Positions 45,541 to 55,174 of a stretch of DNA of 64,000 nucleotides are shown one piece after another; the stretch's first letter is position 1, and the number at the start of each line of letters is the position of its first letter. This DNA is from Pseudoalteromonas byunsanensis (GTDB lineage Bacteria > Pseudomonadota > Gammaproteobacteria > Enterobacterales > Alteromonadaceae), in the NCBI RefSeq assembly GCF_001854475.1, contig NZ_MNAN01000035.1:363197-427196 (forward strand), in the 5' to 3' direction. The position numbers were made by a program, and so were the translations under genes. Below the pieces are notes generated by a model. It saw only the letters and a program-made list of their open reading frames with translations, did no database searches and was not told where the DNA came from.

Positions 45541-46494
45541 TTAAAGCTCTCTACAAACTTGCCAAAATACACCACTGCTGTTTGGGTTGAAGTCAACAAC
45601 ACTAATTGTGTTGTCTGAAAGCTTCTTCATTGCACCACCAGCAGCTGAAATTAGTGCGTACTCGCCATCATAGTTAGAATCTTTGATAATCCAGCGAGTC
45701 CAAGCTTGGCTAAAGTCAGTTTGCTGTAAGGGTTGAGCAACCACTTTGCCATTTTTCGACACCAACACTTCACCATATGCATTGTATAGGGCAAACTGAC
45801 CATCATTATCGGAATCTTTTAAAGTCCAGTTGTCACCGCTACCCATTCTAGTGTAGACAGCACTACCACTTGCGTCGATTGCGAGACCACTCTCAAGTTC
45901 ATAAAAATTAAGCGTTGTATACTTTGTACCGTATAGTGTTCCAGTTGCACACTTTCTTGGGCTTTCATAAGTTACTTCTATTCTATAACCCGCTGCAATG
46001 TAGTTTCTGCAAACCTCTGGATTCGTGTTATTGCATCGTACCGTAGCGCCGGTATCAATATCCGAGAAAAGATTCATTTGCATACCATGCAGATCTTTCC
46101 CTACTAGCTCTGGAACAGAGTTATGTATACCAGAAATTGATTCTATAGATGAGCCTGCTGTACCGTTCGCGTAGGGGCCGATAATCTGATGACTTTGGCC
46201 GTCGGCTTGTAATATTAAATTGTAATAACCTCTGGGAAAACCATTTGTCAAAATCTCTTTGTTAAGCGCATAGTGTGTATGAACTTTCACGTTTTCGATG
46301 TAACTTCCCTCGGGCACATTGGCACACGACTCGGTATACTTTGAGCGGATGTGATCCGTCATAAAATTACCATTTTTGAAACTGATCGCCACATCATCTT
46401 CAAGAGAGAACCTATCAATTACACATGTTCCCGCATTTGCGACTCCCACTTGGGCTAAAGAAGTTAATGCAAATAACGCCACTAGTTTTTTCAT
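45541..46494 (-). CDS. Secreted six-cysteine protein with a repeat C-terminal domain
   Basis: 317 residues, not recognised. A signal peptide (about 1-21, ANAG) is followed by a beta-rich N-terminal domain to about 180 and a C-terminal domain with three repeats (about 203-238, 241-284, 286-314). Repeats 1 and 2 share W-x-[LI]-KDS-x-x-DG-[QE]-[FY]-AL; the third keeps W near its end. Three repeats of about 40 residues are typical of beta-trefoil lectins, so carbohydrate binding is plausible. Six cysteines (24, 57, 154, 162, 182, 314) allow disulfides. Single-gene unit. Confidence 0.75.
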   Translation of the reverse strand: MKKLVALFALTSLAQVGVANAGTCVIDRFSLEDDVAISFKNGNFMTDHIRSKYTESCANVPEGSYIENVKVHTHYALNKEILTNGFPRGYYNLILQADGQSHQIIGPYANGTAGSSIESISGIHNSVPELVGKDLHGMQMNLFSDIDTGATVRCNNTNPEVCRNYIAAGYRIEVTYESPRKCATGTLYGTKYTTLNFYELESGLAIDASGSAVYTRMGSGDNWTLKDSDNDGQFALYNAYGEVLVSKNGKVVAQPLQQTDFSQAWTRWIIKDSNYDGEYALISAAGGAMKKLSDNTISVVDFNPNSSGVFWQVCREL

Positions 46495-46585
46495 TTTTAT
46501 CCCTATATGAACAATTAAAATTCCCTAAAAGAATAACAGTCCCCTTAAACTTCAACAACAAAAATCTCACAAAAACACAAGCATA

Positions 46586-46609
46586 AATATATGAATATAT
46601 TCATATATT
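46586..46609. promoter_or_regulatory. Perfect 24-bp palindrome
   Basis: AATATATGAATA followed immediately by its exact reverse complement. It lies 92-115 bp upstream of the six-cysteine protein's start. Candidate operator; AT-rich composition makes some chance likely, but not a 24-bp perfect match. Confidence 0.55.
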
Positions 46610-46833
46610 AATAAAAACTAACATATAAACCTTAGCTCAAATACAGTTAAAGAATAACAAAAAGCCAACTTATAGCCACATTTTTGCAACTTTACCTAGC
46701 GCTGGCGCCTCATATTAAAAATGGAAAAACAAGAAGGCATGTAGAAAATACGTAATAGAAGTGGTGATATCGAATAACGACCGCGAGATTACGACTACTG
46801 AGTGAATAAGTAATCAACCTGAATTACAGGCAT

Positions 46834-46861
46834 AAAAAAACCCCAACCAAACGGCTGGGGT
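46834..46861 (-). terminator. Terminator after tRNA-Leu
   Basis: CCCCAGCC and GGTTGGGG (minus strand) pair with one G-U over a GTTT loop, followed by seven T residues. Confidence 0.85.
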
Positions 46862-46870
46862 CATAAAAAG

Positions 46871-46955
46871 TGGTACCAGTGGGCGGACTTGAACCGCCAC
46901 GCCCGAAGGCAACGGATTTTGAATCCGTCATGTCTACCAATTCCATCACACTGGC
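46871..46955 (-). tRNA. tRNA-Leu (CAA)
   Basis: 85 nt with encoded CCA. Acceptor arms GCCAGTG and CACTGGT (first pair G-U), anticodon stem ACGGA/TCCGT around loop TTCAAAA with anticodon CAA, a long class II variable arm TGCCTTCGGGCGT, and T arm GGCGG-TTCAAGT-CCGCC. Confidence 0.96.
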
Positions 46956-47050
46956 ATAATTTTTCTTTCATCTTCTAAAACAAGAGAAAATAAAGAAAAA
47001 CCACTTTGAGCTTAGGCTTTGTTTATATTGCCCTCGTCTCTATGCTTTGC

Positions 47051-47078
47051 ATTATACAAACATCGTTTAACTCGGCAA
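47051..47078 (-). promoter_or_regulatory. Promoter of tRNA-Leu
   Basis: TTGCCG (47078-47073), 16-nt spacer, TATAAT (47056-47051) on the minus strand, about 95 bp before the tRNA. Confidence 0.65.
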
Positions 47079-47225
47079 GTAGTTTTTTTAGTTACCTAGG
47101 TTAACTGCTTGGTTTTCGTACAAAGCGGATAGAAAATTACCATTTATAATGATTTCGCCATTACTCTCGCCTTTGTGTAAAATACACCACAATTAATTGT
47201 GTTTGATTTAACTAAGAGTCTGCCC

Positions 47226-47723
47226 ATGTCTGAGTTTCCCAAAGCTGGTTTTTTTCGTCGACTAGCATCTTTGATTTATGATGGTTTGGTAGTGATCGCA
47301 TTTGCGATGCTAACAACGGTTGTTTACTTACTCATTGTTCAAGCGTTTATATCGGCCGATTTACTATCCTTAGGAGAACACCCTGATGTGTCGGCATATA
47401 TTCAAGCATCTCCTTTGCTATATGGGATTAGAGCTGCGCTTTTGATCCTTGTCAGTGTGTTATTTTTTGCTTATTTTTGGACTAAAAGCGGACAGACAAT
47501 TGGTATGAGGGCTTGGCGTTTACGTGTACAAACACATTCAGGTGAGCTTCTGCCTTGGTCTGTGGCGATATTGCGTAGTCTATTTGCCTTATGTGGATTA
47601 GGAAACTTACTGGTATTAGTGGATTTTAAACATAAGCGCGCTCTACAGGATCTAATTTGTAAAACGCAGGTAGTGGTGTTGAGTAAAGAAGAAAATAAAA
47701 AGGTGTATAACAGCCTAGACTAG
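47226..47723 (+). CDS. RDD-family membrane protein
   Basis: 165 residues with the RDD motif FFRRLASLIYDGLVV near the start, three membrane segments (about 15-40, 58-80 and 112-130) and the segment WTKSGQTIGMRAWRLRV typical of the family. Function is unknown, though transport or ion roles have been proposed for some members. ATG 47226 has AAGAG upstream; an upstream GTG at 47199 is less likely. Convergent with lptG. Confidence 0.88.
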   Translation: MSEFPKAGFFRRLASLIYDGLVVIAFAMLTTVVYLLIVQAFISADLLSLGEHPDVSAYIQASPLLYGIRAALLILVSVLFFAYFWTKSGQTIGMRAWRLRVQTHSGELLPWSVAILRSLFALCGLGNLLVLVDFKHKRALQDLICKTQVVVLSKEENKKVYNSLD

Positions 47724-47729
47724 TAGCAT

Positions 47730-47755
47730 ACAGCCCAAAGTCCGCTCTGGGCTGT
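47730..47755. terminator. Hairpin between convergent RDD and lptG genes
   Basis: ACAGCCCA and TGGGCTGT pair over a 10-nt loop. No T tract. Confidence 0.55.
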
Positions 47756-47761
47756 TAATCT

Positions 47762-48829
47762 CTACTGCTGACGTTTCAATAGATAACTGGCGATACCAAT
47801 AAATAATACACTTGGCATCATCGCTCCCATCACAGCAGGCACATCATAAACCATCACGATAGGTCCAAAGATCTCATTGCTCAAATGAAACGCTAACCCA
47901 GTCACTACTCCCATAATTATTCTCGCCCCCATGCTCACAGAGCGTAATGGACCAAAAATAAATGACAGCGCAACCAGTAGCATCACCGCAATAGTCAATG
48001 GTTGCATAACCTTACGCCACAGGGCTAAATCGTAACTGCTGGTGTCTTGATCGTTTTGTTCTAAATACGACAAATAGGACCATATCCCCCTGAACGACAA
48101 TGACTCTGGATCAATAGACACAACATCAAGCTTTTCTGCTGTTAATTGTGAATTGTATATTTGTGATTCACGATAGTATGTATTGATCTTATCTTCGCTG
48201 ATGGTTACTTCTTCAATACCGCTAAATATCCAACCTTGAGGCACACTTCGTCCACGCTCGACGCGCATGACTTTCACTAATTCTAGGGCATCATTGAAAT
48301 AGTAAATATTAACGTCTTTCAAATCCCCCGACTGCTCAATATTGCCGATATTAATGAAATTATTGCCATCTTTGGCCCACACCCCTTTTTGCGCATTGAA
48401 CACCTCGCCACCGAAAATGGCGTTGTTTCGCAACTGTTTAGCAGCCTTTTCGGCTTGAGGAACGCCCCACTCTCCCAGCGCCATCATACATAGCGCCAAG
48501 ACAATGGCTGTTTTCATTACCGAACCAATAATTTGCAAGCGCGACATACCCGCGGCCTGCATTACTACCAGTTCACTACTTGAGGCCAAAGCCCCCAACC
48601 CGGTTAAGCCGCCTATCAACGCCGCCATTGGGAAAAACACCACAATATCTCCGGGCATACTGTAAACGGTGTACAGCATTGCATCGAGCATATCGTAGCT
48701 GCCACGGCCAACTGATTTTAGCTGCTCAATGTATTTAATAAGTGTATTTATGCCAACGAACACCAACAAGGCAAATCCCGTGGTTTGCAAAATACTGCGA
48801 CCCAAATACCAATCTAATGTTTTCATCAT
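47762..48829 (-). CDS. lptG: LPS export ABC transporter permease LptG
   Basis: 355 residues: three N-terminal membrane segments, a periplasmic jellyroll (about 130-265) and three C-terminal segments, with GRSILQTTGFALLVF near the start. Works with LptF and LptB to extract lipopolysaccharide from the inner membrane. Its ATG overlaps the lptF TGA as ATGA, indicating coupled translation. LptF-LptG order is the same as in E. coli. Confidence 0.96.
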   Translation of the reverse strand: MMKTLDWYLGRSILQTTGFALLVFVGINTLIKYIEQLKSVGRGSYDMLDAMLYTVYSMPGDIVVFFPMAALIGGLTGLGALASSSELVVMQAAGMSRLQIIGSVMKTAIVLALCMMALGEWGVPQAEKAAKQLRNNAIFGGEVFNAQKGVWAKDGNNFINIGNIEQSGDLKDVNIYYFNDALELVKVMRVERGRSVPQGWIFSGIEEVTISEDKINTYYRESQIYNSQLTAEKLDVVSIDPESLSFRGIWSYLSYLEQNDQDTSSYDLALWRKVMQPLTIAVMLLVALSFIFGPLRSVSMGARIIMGVVTGLAFHLSNEIFGPIVMVYDVPAVMGAMMPSVLFIGIASYLLKRQQ

Positions 48830-49938
48830 GCAACTGACGCTCGCTTAGTTAAGATTGAGCGTACCCAAACGCCAAATGGACGCCCTTTTGCAATTAAATA
48901 AGCGCCGATAAATAACACACTTAAATGGATCCACCACAAGCCTACCGCCGCTGGAATTTTACCTTCGGCTACTAAAAACTTACCTGCGTTGAGTAAAATA
49001 AAATACCCAAGATATAAACTAATTGCGGGCACCAGTTTAGCGAACTTACCTTGTCGCGGATTGACCACACTCAACGGCACAGCCAATAAGGTGAGCAATA
49101 TAATTGAGATAGGTACCGACAAACGCAATTGAAACTGCGCTGCGGCTTGCGGTGTATCCATTTCCAACAGCTGTAGTGTTGGAATCGCTTCAAGCTTACG
49201 ACGCTGATGTTCGATAACTTGTTCGCGTATTTGTACCTGATAGCTCGCGAATTCAGTCTTGTTCAAAGCCTGACTCAGACCATCTGTTTCATAGCGCTTA
49301 CCATCGTTAAGTACTAGCTGTTGCTCACCACTTTCTTGTTCCAACACTCGCCCTTTTTGTGCATAAACGATACGAGCGGCTTGATTAGAATCTTTATTCG
49401 GTAGCTGAGCGACAAATACTTTATCCAACTCTTTGCCCTGTTCGACAATGTTATGAACAAACACCACCGCTTTTTCATTACCTGTTTGTTGAAATCGTCC
49501 CGCTCTTAGCGTTGACAATCCCGATTCAGCTTCGGCCTGTTCTTTAAGTTGATATTCTTTTTCCGATGCCCAAGGCGAGATGTAAAGACTCACCACCCCA
49601 GCTAAAATTGCAAAACACACGCTTGAAACTAACGTTACCCTTACAACATACCACTCACTGACGCCACAGGCCCTGAGTACAGTCATTTCACTATCGGCAT
49701 ATACTCTGCTGTAAGCCAAAATAATTCCTAGAAACAAACTCAAAGGTAAAATGTAGACCGCCAATTGGGGTAGCTTGAGCATTAATACTGAAGCCACTAA
49801 TTTTGCTGGAAGGTCGCCGTCTGATGCGTCACTTAAGATCCGAACAAACTTTTGTGACAGGAAAATCGTCATCAACGTGAGAAACACGGCGATCTGCGAT
49901 TTTAATACCTCAGCAGTTAAATAACGAAAAATTAGCAA
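48826..49938 (-). CDS. lptF: LPS export ABC transporter permease LptF
   Basis: 370 residues with the YjgP/YjgQ architecture: IFRYLTAEVLKSQIAVF start, membrane segments near 10-35, 53-75 and 100-122, a periplasmic domain and three C-terminal segments with RLSVPISIILLTLLAVPL. Forms the transmembrane dimer with LptG. Divergent from pepA, sharing a 197-bp promoter region, as in E. coli. Confidence 0.96.
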   Translation of the reverse strand: MLIFRYLTAEVLKSQIAVFLTLMTIFLSQKFVRILSDASDGDLPAKLVASVLMLKLPQLAVYILPLSLFLGIILAYSRVYADSEMTVLRACGVSEWYVVRVTLVSSVCFAILAGVVSLYISPWASEKEYQLKEQAEAESGLSTLRAGRFQQTGNEKAVVFVHNIVEQGKELDKVFVAQLPNKDSNQAARIVYAQKGRVLEQESGEQQLVLNDGKRYETDGLSQALNKTEFASYQVQIREQVIEHQRRKLEAIPTLQLLEMDTPQAAAQFQLRLSVPISIILLTLLAVPLSVVNPRQGKFAKLVPAISLYLGYFILLNAGKFLVAEGKIPAAVGLWWIHLSVLFIGAYLIAKGRPFGVWVRSILTKRASVA

Positions 49939-50135
49939 TGTTTGCCCCTATAAAACTTCGTGTTTCACTGGAATAGTGGGAGATTTTGAGTAAACTGGTT
50001 ATTTTAGTCAGTTTATTATATGCCATCAAATTAAATTATCATACCAACACGCCAGAGATAATCGCGCATTTATGGTATGGATAATAACATTGGCATAAAG
50101 TTCAAAAAGACATAACTTTAGACTCAGGAGTCGCA

Positions 50136-51644
50136 ATGGAATTCAGCGTAAAAAGTGGTAGCCCAGAGAAACAGCGTAGCGCCTGCATCGTCGTTGGTGT
50201 GTATGAGCCTCGCCGTTTATCTCCAATCGGTGAACAGCTGGATAAAATCAGTGATGGTTACATCTCAAATTTATTGCGCCGTGGTGACTTAGAAGGCAAA
50301 CCCGGACAAGTATTATTATTGCATCATGTACCAAACGTGCTCAGTGAGCGAGTATTATTAGTCGGCTGTGGTAAAGAGCGAGAGCTGGACGACAAGCAAT
50401 ATAAACAAATTATTTCAAAAACAATCAACACATTAAATGATACGGGCTCAATGGAAGCGGTATGCTTTCTTACCGAGCAACATGTCAAGGGGCGCGACAC
50501 ATATTGGAAAGTACGCCAAGCTGTTGAAACAACTCAAGACTGTTTATACACCTTCAACCAACTTAAAAGCAAAAAGGTCGATCCAAGGCGCCCATTACGT
50601 AAAATAGTTTTCAACGTACCTACAAGACGAGAGCTCACTATCGGAGAAGCCGCCATAGAGCATGGTTTGGCTATCGCCTCGGGTGCTAAGCTATGTAAAG
50701 ACGTCGCGAATATGCCGCCAAATATCTGCAACCCAAGTTATTTAGGAGAGCAGGCCAAATCTCTCGAAGAATTTGCTAACGTCTCTGTGAATTTAGTTGG
50801 CGAGCAAGAAATGGAAGAGCTAGGTATGCACTCTTATCTAGCCGTTGGCCGTGGTAGTGCAAATGAATCTATGATGTCGGTTATCCACTATAATGGTGGC
50901 GCTGAAGATCAGGCGCCAATCGTATTTGTTGGTAAAGGTCTAACATTCGACTCGGGCGGTATTTCGCTAAAACCCGGCGAAGGTATGGACGAAATGAAAT
51001 ATGACATGGGCGGTGCTGCTGGCGTATTGGGCTTAATGAGAGCGCTAGTTGAAATGCAACTGCCTATCAATGTTATCGGCGTACTCGCTGGCTGTGAAAA
51101 TATGCCAGGGTCAAATGCTTATCGCCCCGGAGATATTCTTACCACCATGTCAGGTCAAACGGTTGAAGTGCTGAACACAGATGCTGAAGGTCGCTTGGTT
51201 TTATGTGATGCACTCACTTATGTAGAAGCATTTGAGCCGGAAGCGGTGATTGATGTGGCAACATTAACTGGCGCTTGCATAGTCGCCTTAGGTGCTCATG
51301 CAACTGGCTTATTGTCGACTCACAACCCTCTTGCCCATGACCTGTTAAAAGCTGGCGAGCAAAGTGGTGATCGCGCATGGCAGCTACCGTTATGGGATGA
51401 TTATCAAGAGCAACTAGAAAGCCCTTTTGCTGATTTCACTAACTTAGGAGGCCGTGCTGCAGGCACAATTACTGCGGCTTGCTTCTTGTCTAAGTTTACC
51501 AAAAAGTATAACTGGGCACATTTAGACATCGCAGGTACCGCTTGGCGCAGTGGCAAAAACAAAGGTGCAACTGGCAGACCAGTCCCAATGTTAATGCAAT
51601 ACTTACTCAACCGAGTGAATGCCACCGACATACAGCAAGATTAA
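50136..51644 (+). CDS. pepA: Cytosol aminopeptidase (leucyl aminopeptidase)
   Basis: M17 enzyme of 502 residues with two catalytic metals. The C-terminal domain has GKGLTFDSGGISLKPG, KYDMGGAAGV and the signature NTDAEGRLV. Removes N-terminal residues from peptides; in E. coli it also binds DNA, not testable here. CAGGAG lies before ATG. First gene of pepA-holC-valS. Confidence 0.97.
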   Translation: MEFSVKSGSPEKQRSACIVVGVYEPRRLSPIGEQLDKISDGYISNLLRRGDLEGKPGQVLLLHHVPNVLSERVLLVGCGKERELDDKQYKQIISKTINTLNDTGSMEAVCFLTEQHVKGRDTYWKVRQAVETTQDCLYTFNQLKSKKVDPRRPLRKIVFNVPTRRELTIGEAAIEHGLAIASGAKLCKDVANMPPNICNPSYLGEQAKSLEEFANVSVNLVGEQEMEELGMHSYLAVGRGSANESMMSVIHYNGGAEDQAPIVFVGKGLTFDSGGISLKPGEGMDEMKYDMGGAAGVLGLMRALVEMQLPINVIGVLAGCENMPGSNAYRPGDILTTMSGQTVEVLNTDAEGRLVLCDALTYVEAFEPEAVIDVATLTGACIVALGAHATGLLSTHNPLAHDLLKAGEQSGDRAWQLPLWDDYQEQLESPFADFTNLGGRAAGTITAACFLSKFTKKYNWAHLDIAGTAWRSGKNKGATGRPVPMLMQYLLNRVNATDIQQD

Positions 51645-51758
51645 CCCTACCGCAGCGATTGATGGTATGGGGTTTCTGTGTCAAAATGCGGCTTTATTTT
51701 GAACGCTGAGTTTTGCCTGTAGAAATACAGAATAACCGCCCATAATGAAGTCGATGCC

Positions 51759-52205
51759 ATGACCATCAATGCACGCTTTTATGTGTTAAAGCATGATAAT
51801 GAGCCGGACACTAACCTACCGGCTCATTTTGATCTAGCCGCTCGAGCGGCAGCCAAGCAATATAGAGCGGGTCAACGCATATTTATTTACGTTGATTCAG
51901 TGGAAGATGCCCATGCGATCGATGAGCACTTATGGTGTTTTGAAGCCGACAGCTTTGTGCCTCACAATCTACAAGGGGAAGGTCCAAAAGGGGGCGCCCC
52001 TGTTGAGATTGGGCAAACACCTCCAGTAGGACGTCGTACTGTGTTGATCAATCTGGCAACAAAGTTACCCGACTTTATTCGTCGCTTTGCTCAGGTATAT
52101 GATTTTGTACCGGCCGAACCACAAGCTACGCAAGCGGCACGAGAACGGTTTAAGCACTTACGTCAACTTGGCGCCAGTATTTCAACCAAAGAAATTGAAA
52201 ATTAA
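51759..52205 (+). CDS. holC: DNA polymerase III chi subunit
   Basis: 148 residues. ARFYVLKHD, SFVPHNLQGEGPKGGAPVEIG and the DFVPAE segment match HolC. Chi links the clamp loader to single-strand binding protein through psi. Start ATG 51759 has GAAG upstream. Sits between pepA and valS, the classical arrangement. Confidence 0.95.
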   Translation: MTINARFYVLKHDNEPDTNLPAHFDLAARAAAKQYRAGQRIFIYVDSVEDAHAIDEHLWCFEADSFVPHNLQGEGPKGGAPVEIGQTPPVGRRTVLINLATKLPDFIRRFAQVYDFVPAEPQATQAARERFKHLRQLGASISTKEIEN

Positions 52206-52228
52206 AGTATTTATTAAGGTTCTGTGAA

Positions 52229-55075
52229 ATGGATAAAACCTATAATCCACAAGATATAGAACAGTCTTTATACCAAGACTGGGAAGAAAATGGCTATTTC
52301 AAGCCATCAGGTAAAGGCGATGCATATTCTATCATGATCCCGCCGCCCAATGTCACAGGTAGCCTACATATGGGACATGCCTTCCAAGATACCATCATGG
52401 ATACTTTGACTCGCTACAAGCGTATGCAAGGTAACAATACTTTATGGCAAGTAGGCACCGACCACGCTGGTATAGCAACACAAATGGTAGTAGAGCGTAA
52501 ACTCGCTGCTGAAGAAGGTAAAACACGCCATGATTTAGGCCGTGACGCCTTTATCGACAAGATCTGGCAGTGGAAAGATCAATCTGGTGGCACCATCACA
52601 AAACAGCTTCGCCGCTTAGGCGCATCAGTTGATTGGGACCGTGAACGCTTTACTATGGATGAAGGTCTTTCTGAAGCGGTGAAAGAAGTTTTTGTCCGTC
52701 TACACAAAGAAGATCTTATCTACCGTGGTAAACGTTTAGTTAACTGGGATCCTAAGCTGCACACTGCTATCTCAGACCTTGAAGTTGAAAATAAAGACAA
52801 ACAAGGCCACATGTGGAATCTACGCTATCCGCTTGCGGATGGTGTTAAAACACTTGATGGTAAAGATTACATTGTTGTTGCCACGACTCGCCCAGAAACT
52901 ATGCTAGGAGACACGGGCGTTGCTGTAAACCCAGAAGATGAACGCTACAAAAACTTAATTGGTAAAGAAATTCTCTTACCAATCGTTAATCGCCGAATCC
53001 CTATCGTTGCAGATGAACACGCTGATATGGAAAAAGGTACAGGCTGTGTGAAAATAACGCCGGCCCATGACTTCAATGATAACGAAGTTGGTAAACGTCA
53101 TCAGTTACCAATGATCAATGTATTTAACAAAGACGCGGCAATATTGGCAACTGGCGAAACATATACTTTCGATGGTAAAGAGCTCGAATTAGACGCACCT
53201 ATCCCTGAGCGTTTCCAAGGTTTAGACCGTTTTGATGCGCGTAAATTGGTTGTTGATGAATTTGAACAAGCAGGGTTACTTGAGAAGATTGATGACCACA
53301 GCCTGACCGTCCCTTACGGTGACCGCTCGGGCGTAGTTATCGAGCCATTACTTACTGATCAGTGGTATGTTCGTGTTGCACCGCTGGCCAAAGTTGCAAC
53401 CGAAGCTGTTGAAAACGGTGAGATCCAATTCGTTCCAAAACAGTACGAAAACATGTATTTCTCTTGGATGCGCGACGTTCAAGACTGGTGTATTTCTCGC
53501 CAGCTTTGGTGGGGGCACCGTATCCCAGCATGGTACGACGAACAAGGTAATGTGTTTGTGGGCCGTGATGAAACAGAAGTACGCCGCGAGAACAATATCG
53601 CTGATGACGTACAGCTTACGCAAGATGAAGATGTTCTTGATACTTGGTTCTCATCGGCACTGTGGACTTTCTCAACACAAGGGTGGCCACAAAACACCGA
53701 CGATTTACGTGTATTCCACCCTTCAGATACACTAGTTACGGGTTTTGATATCATTTTCTTCTGGGTGGCACGTATGATCATGATGACCATGCATTTCATC
53801 AAAGATGAGAATGGCAAACCACAAGTTCCATTCAAAACTGTTTATGTCACAGGCCTAATCCGTGATGAAAACGGCGATAAAATGTCTAAATCTAAAGGTA
53901 ACGTGCTTGACCCACTCGATATGATCGATGGTATCGACTTGGAGAGCCTAGTTGAAAAACGTACCGGCAACATGATGCAGCCTCAACTTGCTAAAAAGAT
54001 TGAAAAGAATACTCGTAAAACATTTGCAGATGGAATTGAACCTCACGGTACCGATGCATTGCGATTTACTCTTGCTGCCATGGCTTCAACAGGCCGTGAT
54101 ATTAACTGGGATATGAACCGCTTAGAAGGTTATCGTAACTTCTGTAACAAGCTTTGGAACGCCAGTCGCTATGTATTAATGAATACAGAAGAGCAAGACT
54201 GTGGCTTCAATGACGCAGAAAAAGTTTATTCTCTGGCTGATCGCTGGATTTTAGGACAGTTCCAAAATACCGTTAAAACGTTTACAGAGCACCTTGATAA
54301 CTATCGTTTTGACCTTGCTGCTAATACTATCTACGAATTCACATGGAACCAATTCTGTGATTGGTACCTAGAGCTGACTAAACCTATTCTGTTCAAAGGT
54401 ACTGACGTACAGCAACGTGGTACTCGCCACACGCTGATCACAGTACTAGAAGGCTTGCTGCGTCTAATGCACCCATTAATGCCTTACATCACAGAAACAA
54501 TCTGGCGTCGTGTTGCACCTCTAGCTGGTATTGAAGCTAAAACTATCATGTTAGAGCGCTTCCCTGTTTTTGATCAAAGTCAGGTTGATGAAACGGCTAT
54601 GGCAGATCTTGAGTGGGTGAAACAGTTTATTCTGGCAATCCGAAACATCCGTGGTGAGATGGATATTAGTCCAAACAAACCGCTGAATGTATTGCTAGCA
54701 AAAGCAAGCGAGCAGGACTTACGTCGCCTAGAAGATAACCAAGCGTTCTTAAGCTCGTTAGCAAAGTTGGAAGCATTCACTGTGCTTGAAAATGCCAATG
54801 AAGCACCAGCCTCAGCGACCGCATTTATCGGCAACTTAGAAATCCTAATCCCAATGGCTGGTCTAATTGATGTTGATGCTGAACTTGCACGTATCGCAAA
54901 GCAACTTGAGAAGGCAGAAAAAGGCCTAGAGCAAGTTGAGAAAAAACTTGCTAATGAGAAGTTTGTTAATAACGCGCCTGAAGCAGTATTAGCAAAAGAG
55001 AAAGAAAAGTTAGCAGAATTCTCGGATGCAAAAGCCAAGTTGCTAGAGCAAAAAGCGAAGATCGAAAGTCTGTAA
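52229..55075 (+). CDS. valS: Valyl-tRNA synthetase
   Basis: Class I synthetase of 948 residues. HIGH form PPNVTGSLHMGHAF, an editing domain with TTRPETMLGDTGVAV, KMSKSKGNVLDP and a C-terminal coiled coil (about 880-948) that contacts tRNA. Start follows holC by 23 bp with AAGGT upstream, so one transcript with pepA-holC is likely. Ends at a strong terminator. Confidence 0.98.
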   Translation: MDKTYNPQDIEQSLYQDWEENGYFKPSGKGDAYSIMIPPPNVTGSLHMGHAFQDTIMDTLTRYKRMQGNNTLWQVGTDHAGIATQMVVERKLAAEEGKTRHDLGRDAFIDKIWQWKDQSGGTITKQLRRLGASVDWDRERFTMDEGLSEAVKEVFVRLHKEDLIYRGKRLVNWDPKLHTAISDLEVENKDKQGHMWNLRYPLADGVKTLDGKDYIVVATTRPETMLGDTGVAVNPEDERYKNLIGKEILLPIVNRRIPIVADEHADMEKGTGCVKITPAHDFNDNEVGKRHQLPMINVFNKDAAILATGETYTFDGKELELDAPIPERFQGLDRFDARKLVVDEFEQAGLLEKIDDHSLTVPYGDRSGVVIEPLLTDQWYVRVAPLAKVATEAVENGEIQFVPKQYENMYFSWMRDVQDWCISRQLWWGHRIPAWYDEQGNVFVGRDETEVRRENNIADDVQLTQDEDVLDTWFSSALWTFSTQGWPQNTDDLRVFHPSDTLVTGFDIIFFWVARMIMMTMHFIKDENGKPQVPFKTVYVTGLIRDENGDKMSKSKGNVLDPLDMIDGIDLESLVEKRTGNMMQPQLAKKIEKNTRKTFADGIEPHGTDALRFTLAAMASTGRDINWDMNRLEGYRNFCNKLWNASRYVLMNTEEQDCGFNDAEKVYSLADRWILGQFQNTVKTFTEHLDNYRFDLAANTIYEFTWNQFCDWYLELTKPILFKGTDVQQRGTRHTLITVLEGLLRLMHPLMPYITETIWRRVAPLAGIEAKTIMLERFPVFDQSQVDETAMADLEWVKQFILAIRNIRGEMDISPNKPLNVLLAKASEQDLRRLEDNQAFLSSLAKLEAFTVLENANEAPASATAFIGNLEILIPMAGLIDVDAELARIAKQLEKAEKGLEQVEKKLANEKFVNNAPEAVLAKEKEKLAEFSDAKAKLLEQKAKIESL

Positions 55076-55094
55076 AACTATTTGCAGAGATTTG

Positions 55095-55119
55095 AAACGC
55101 GGGCATTGCCCGCGTTTTT
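55095..55119 (+). terminator. Rho-independent terminator after valS
   Basis: AAACGCGGGC and GCCCGCGTTT pair over an ATT loop, followed by TT on the plus strand. Confidence 0.9.
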
Positions 55120-55174
55120 GTTTCTATAAAAGGAAAACATTGCTAACATATCTTTTTTCAATAGGATTGTTTCA

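Larger units (their letters stand above)
46495..46870. other. Intergenic region between the secreted protein gene and tRNA-Leu
   Basis: 376 bp, strongly AT-rich near 46560-46680. It contains the 24-bp palindrome and the tRNA-Leu terminator. No gene or other repeat is supported. Confidence 0.6.

Noticed and set aside
46586..46609. ARG box (ArgR operator)
   Set aside because: The core is TGAAT-AT-ATTCA with a 2-bp spacer, whereas ARG boxes have four A/T bases between the halves. No arginine gene is adjacent.
54580..55038. 152-codon minus-strand frame inside valS
   Set aside because: It is antisense to the valS coiled-coil tail, whose codon bias creates long open antisense frames.
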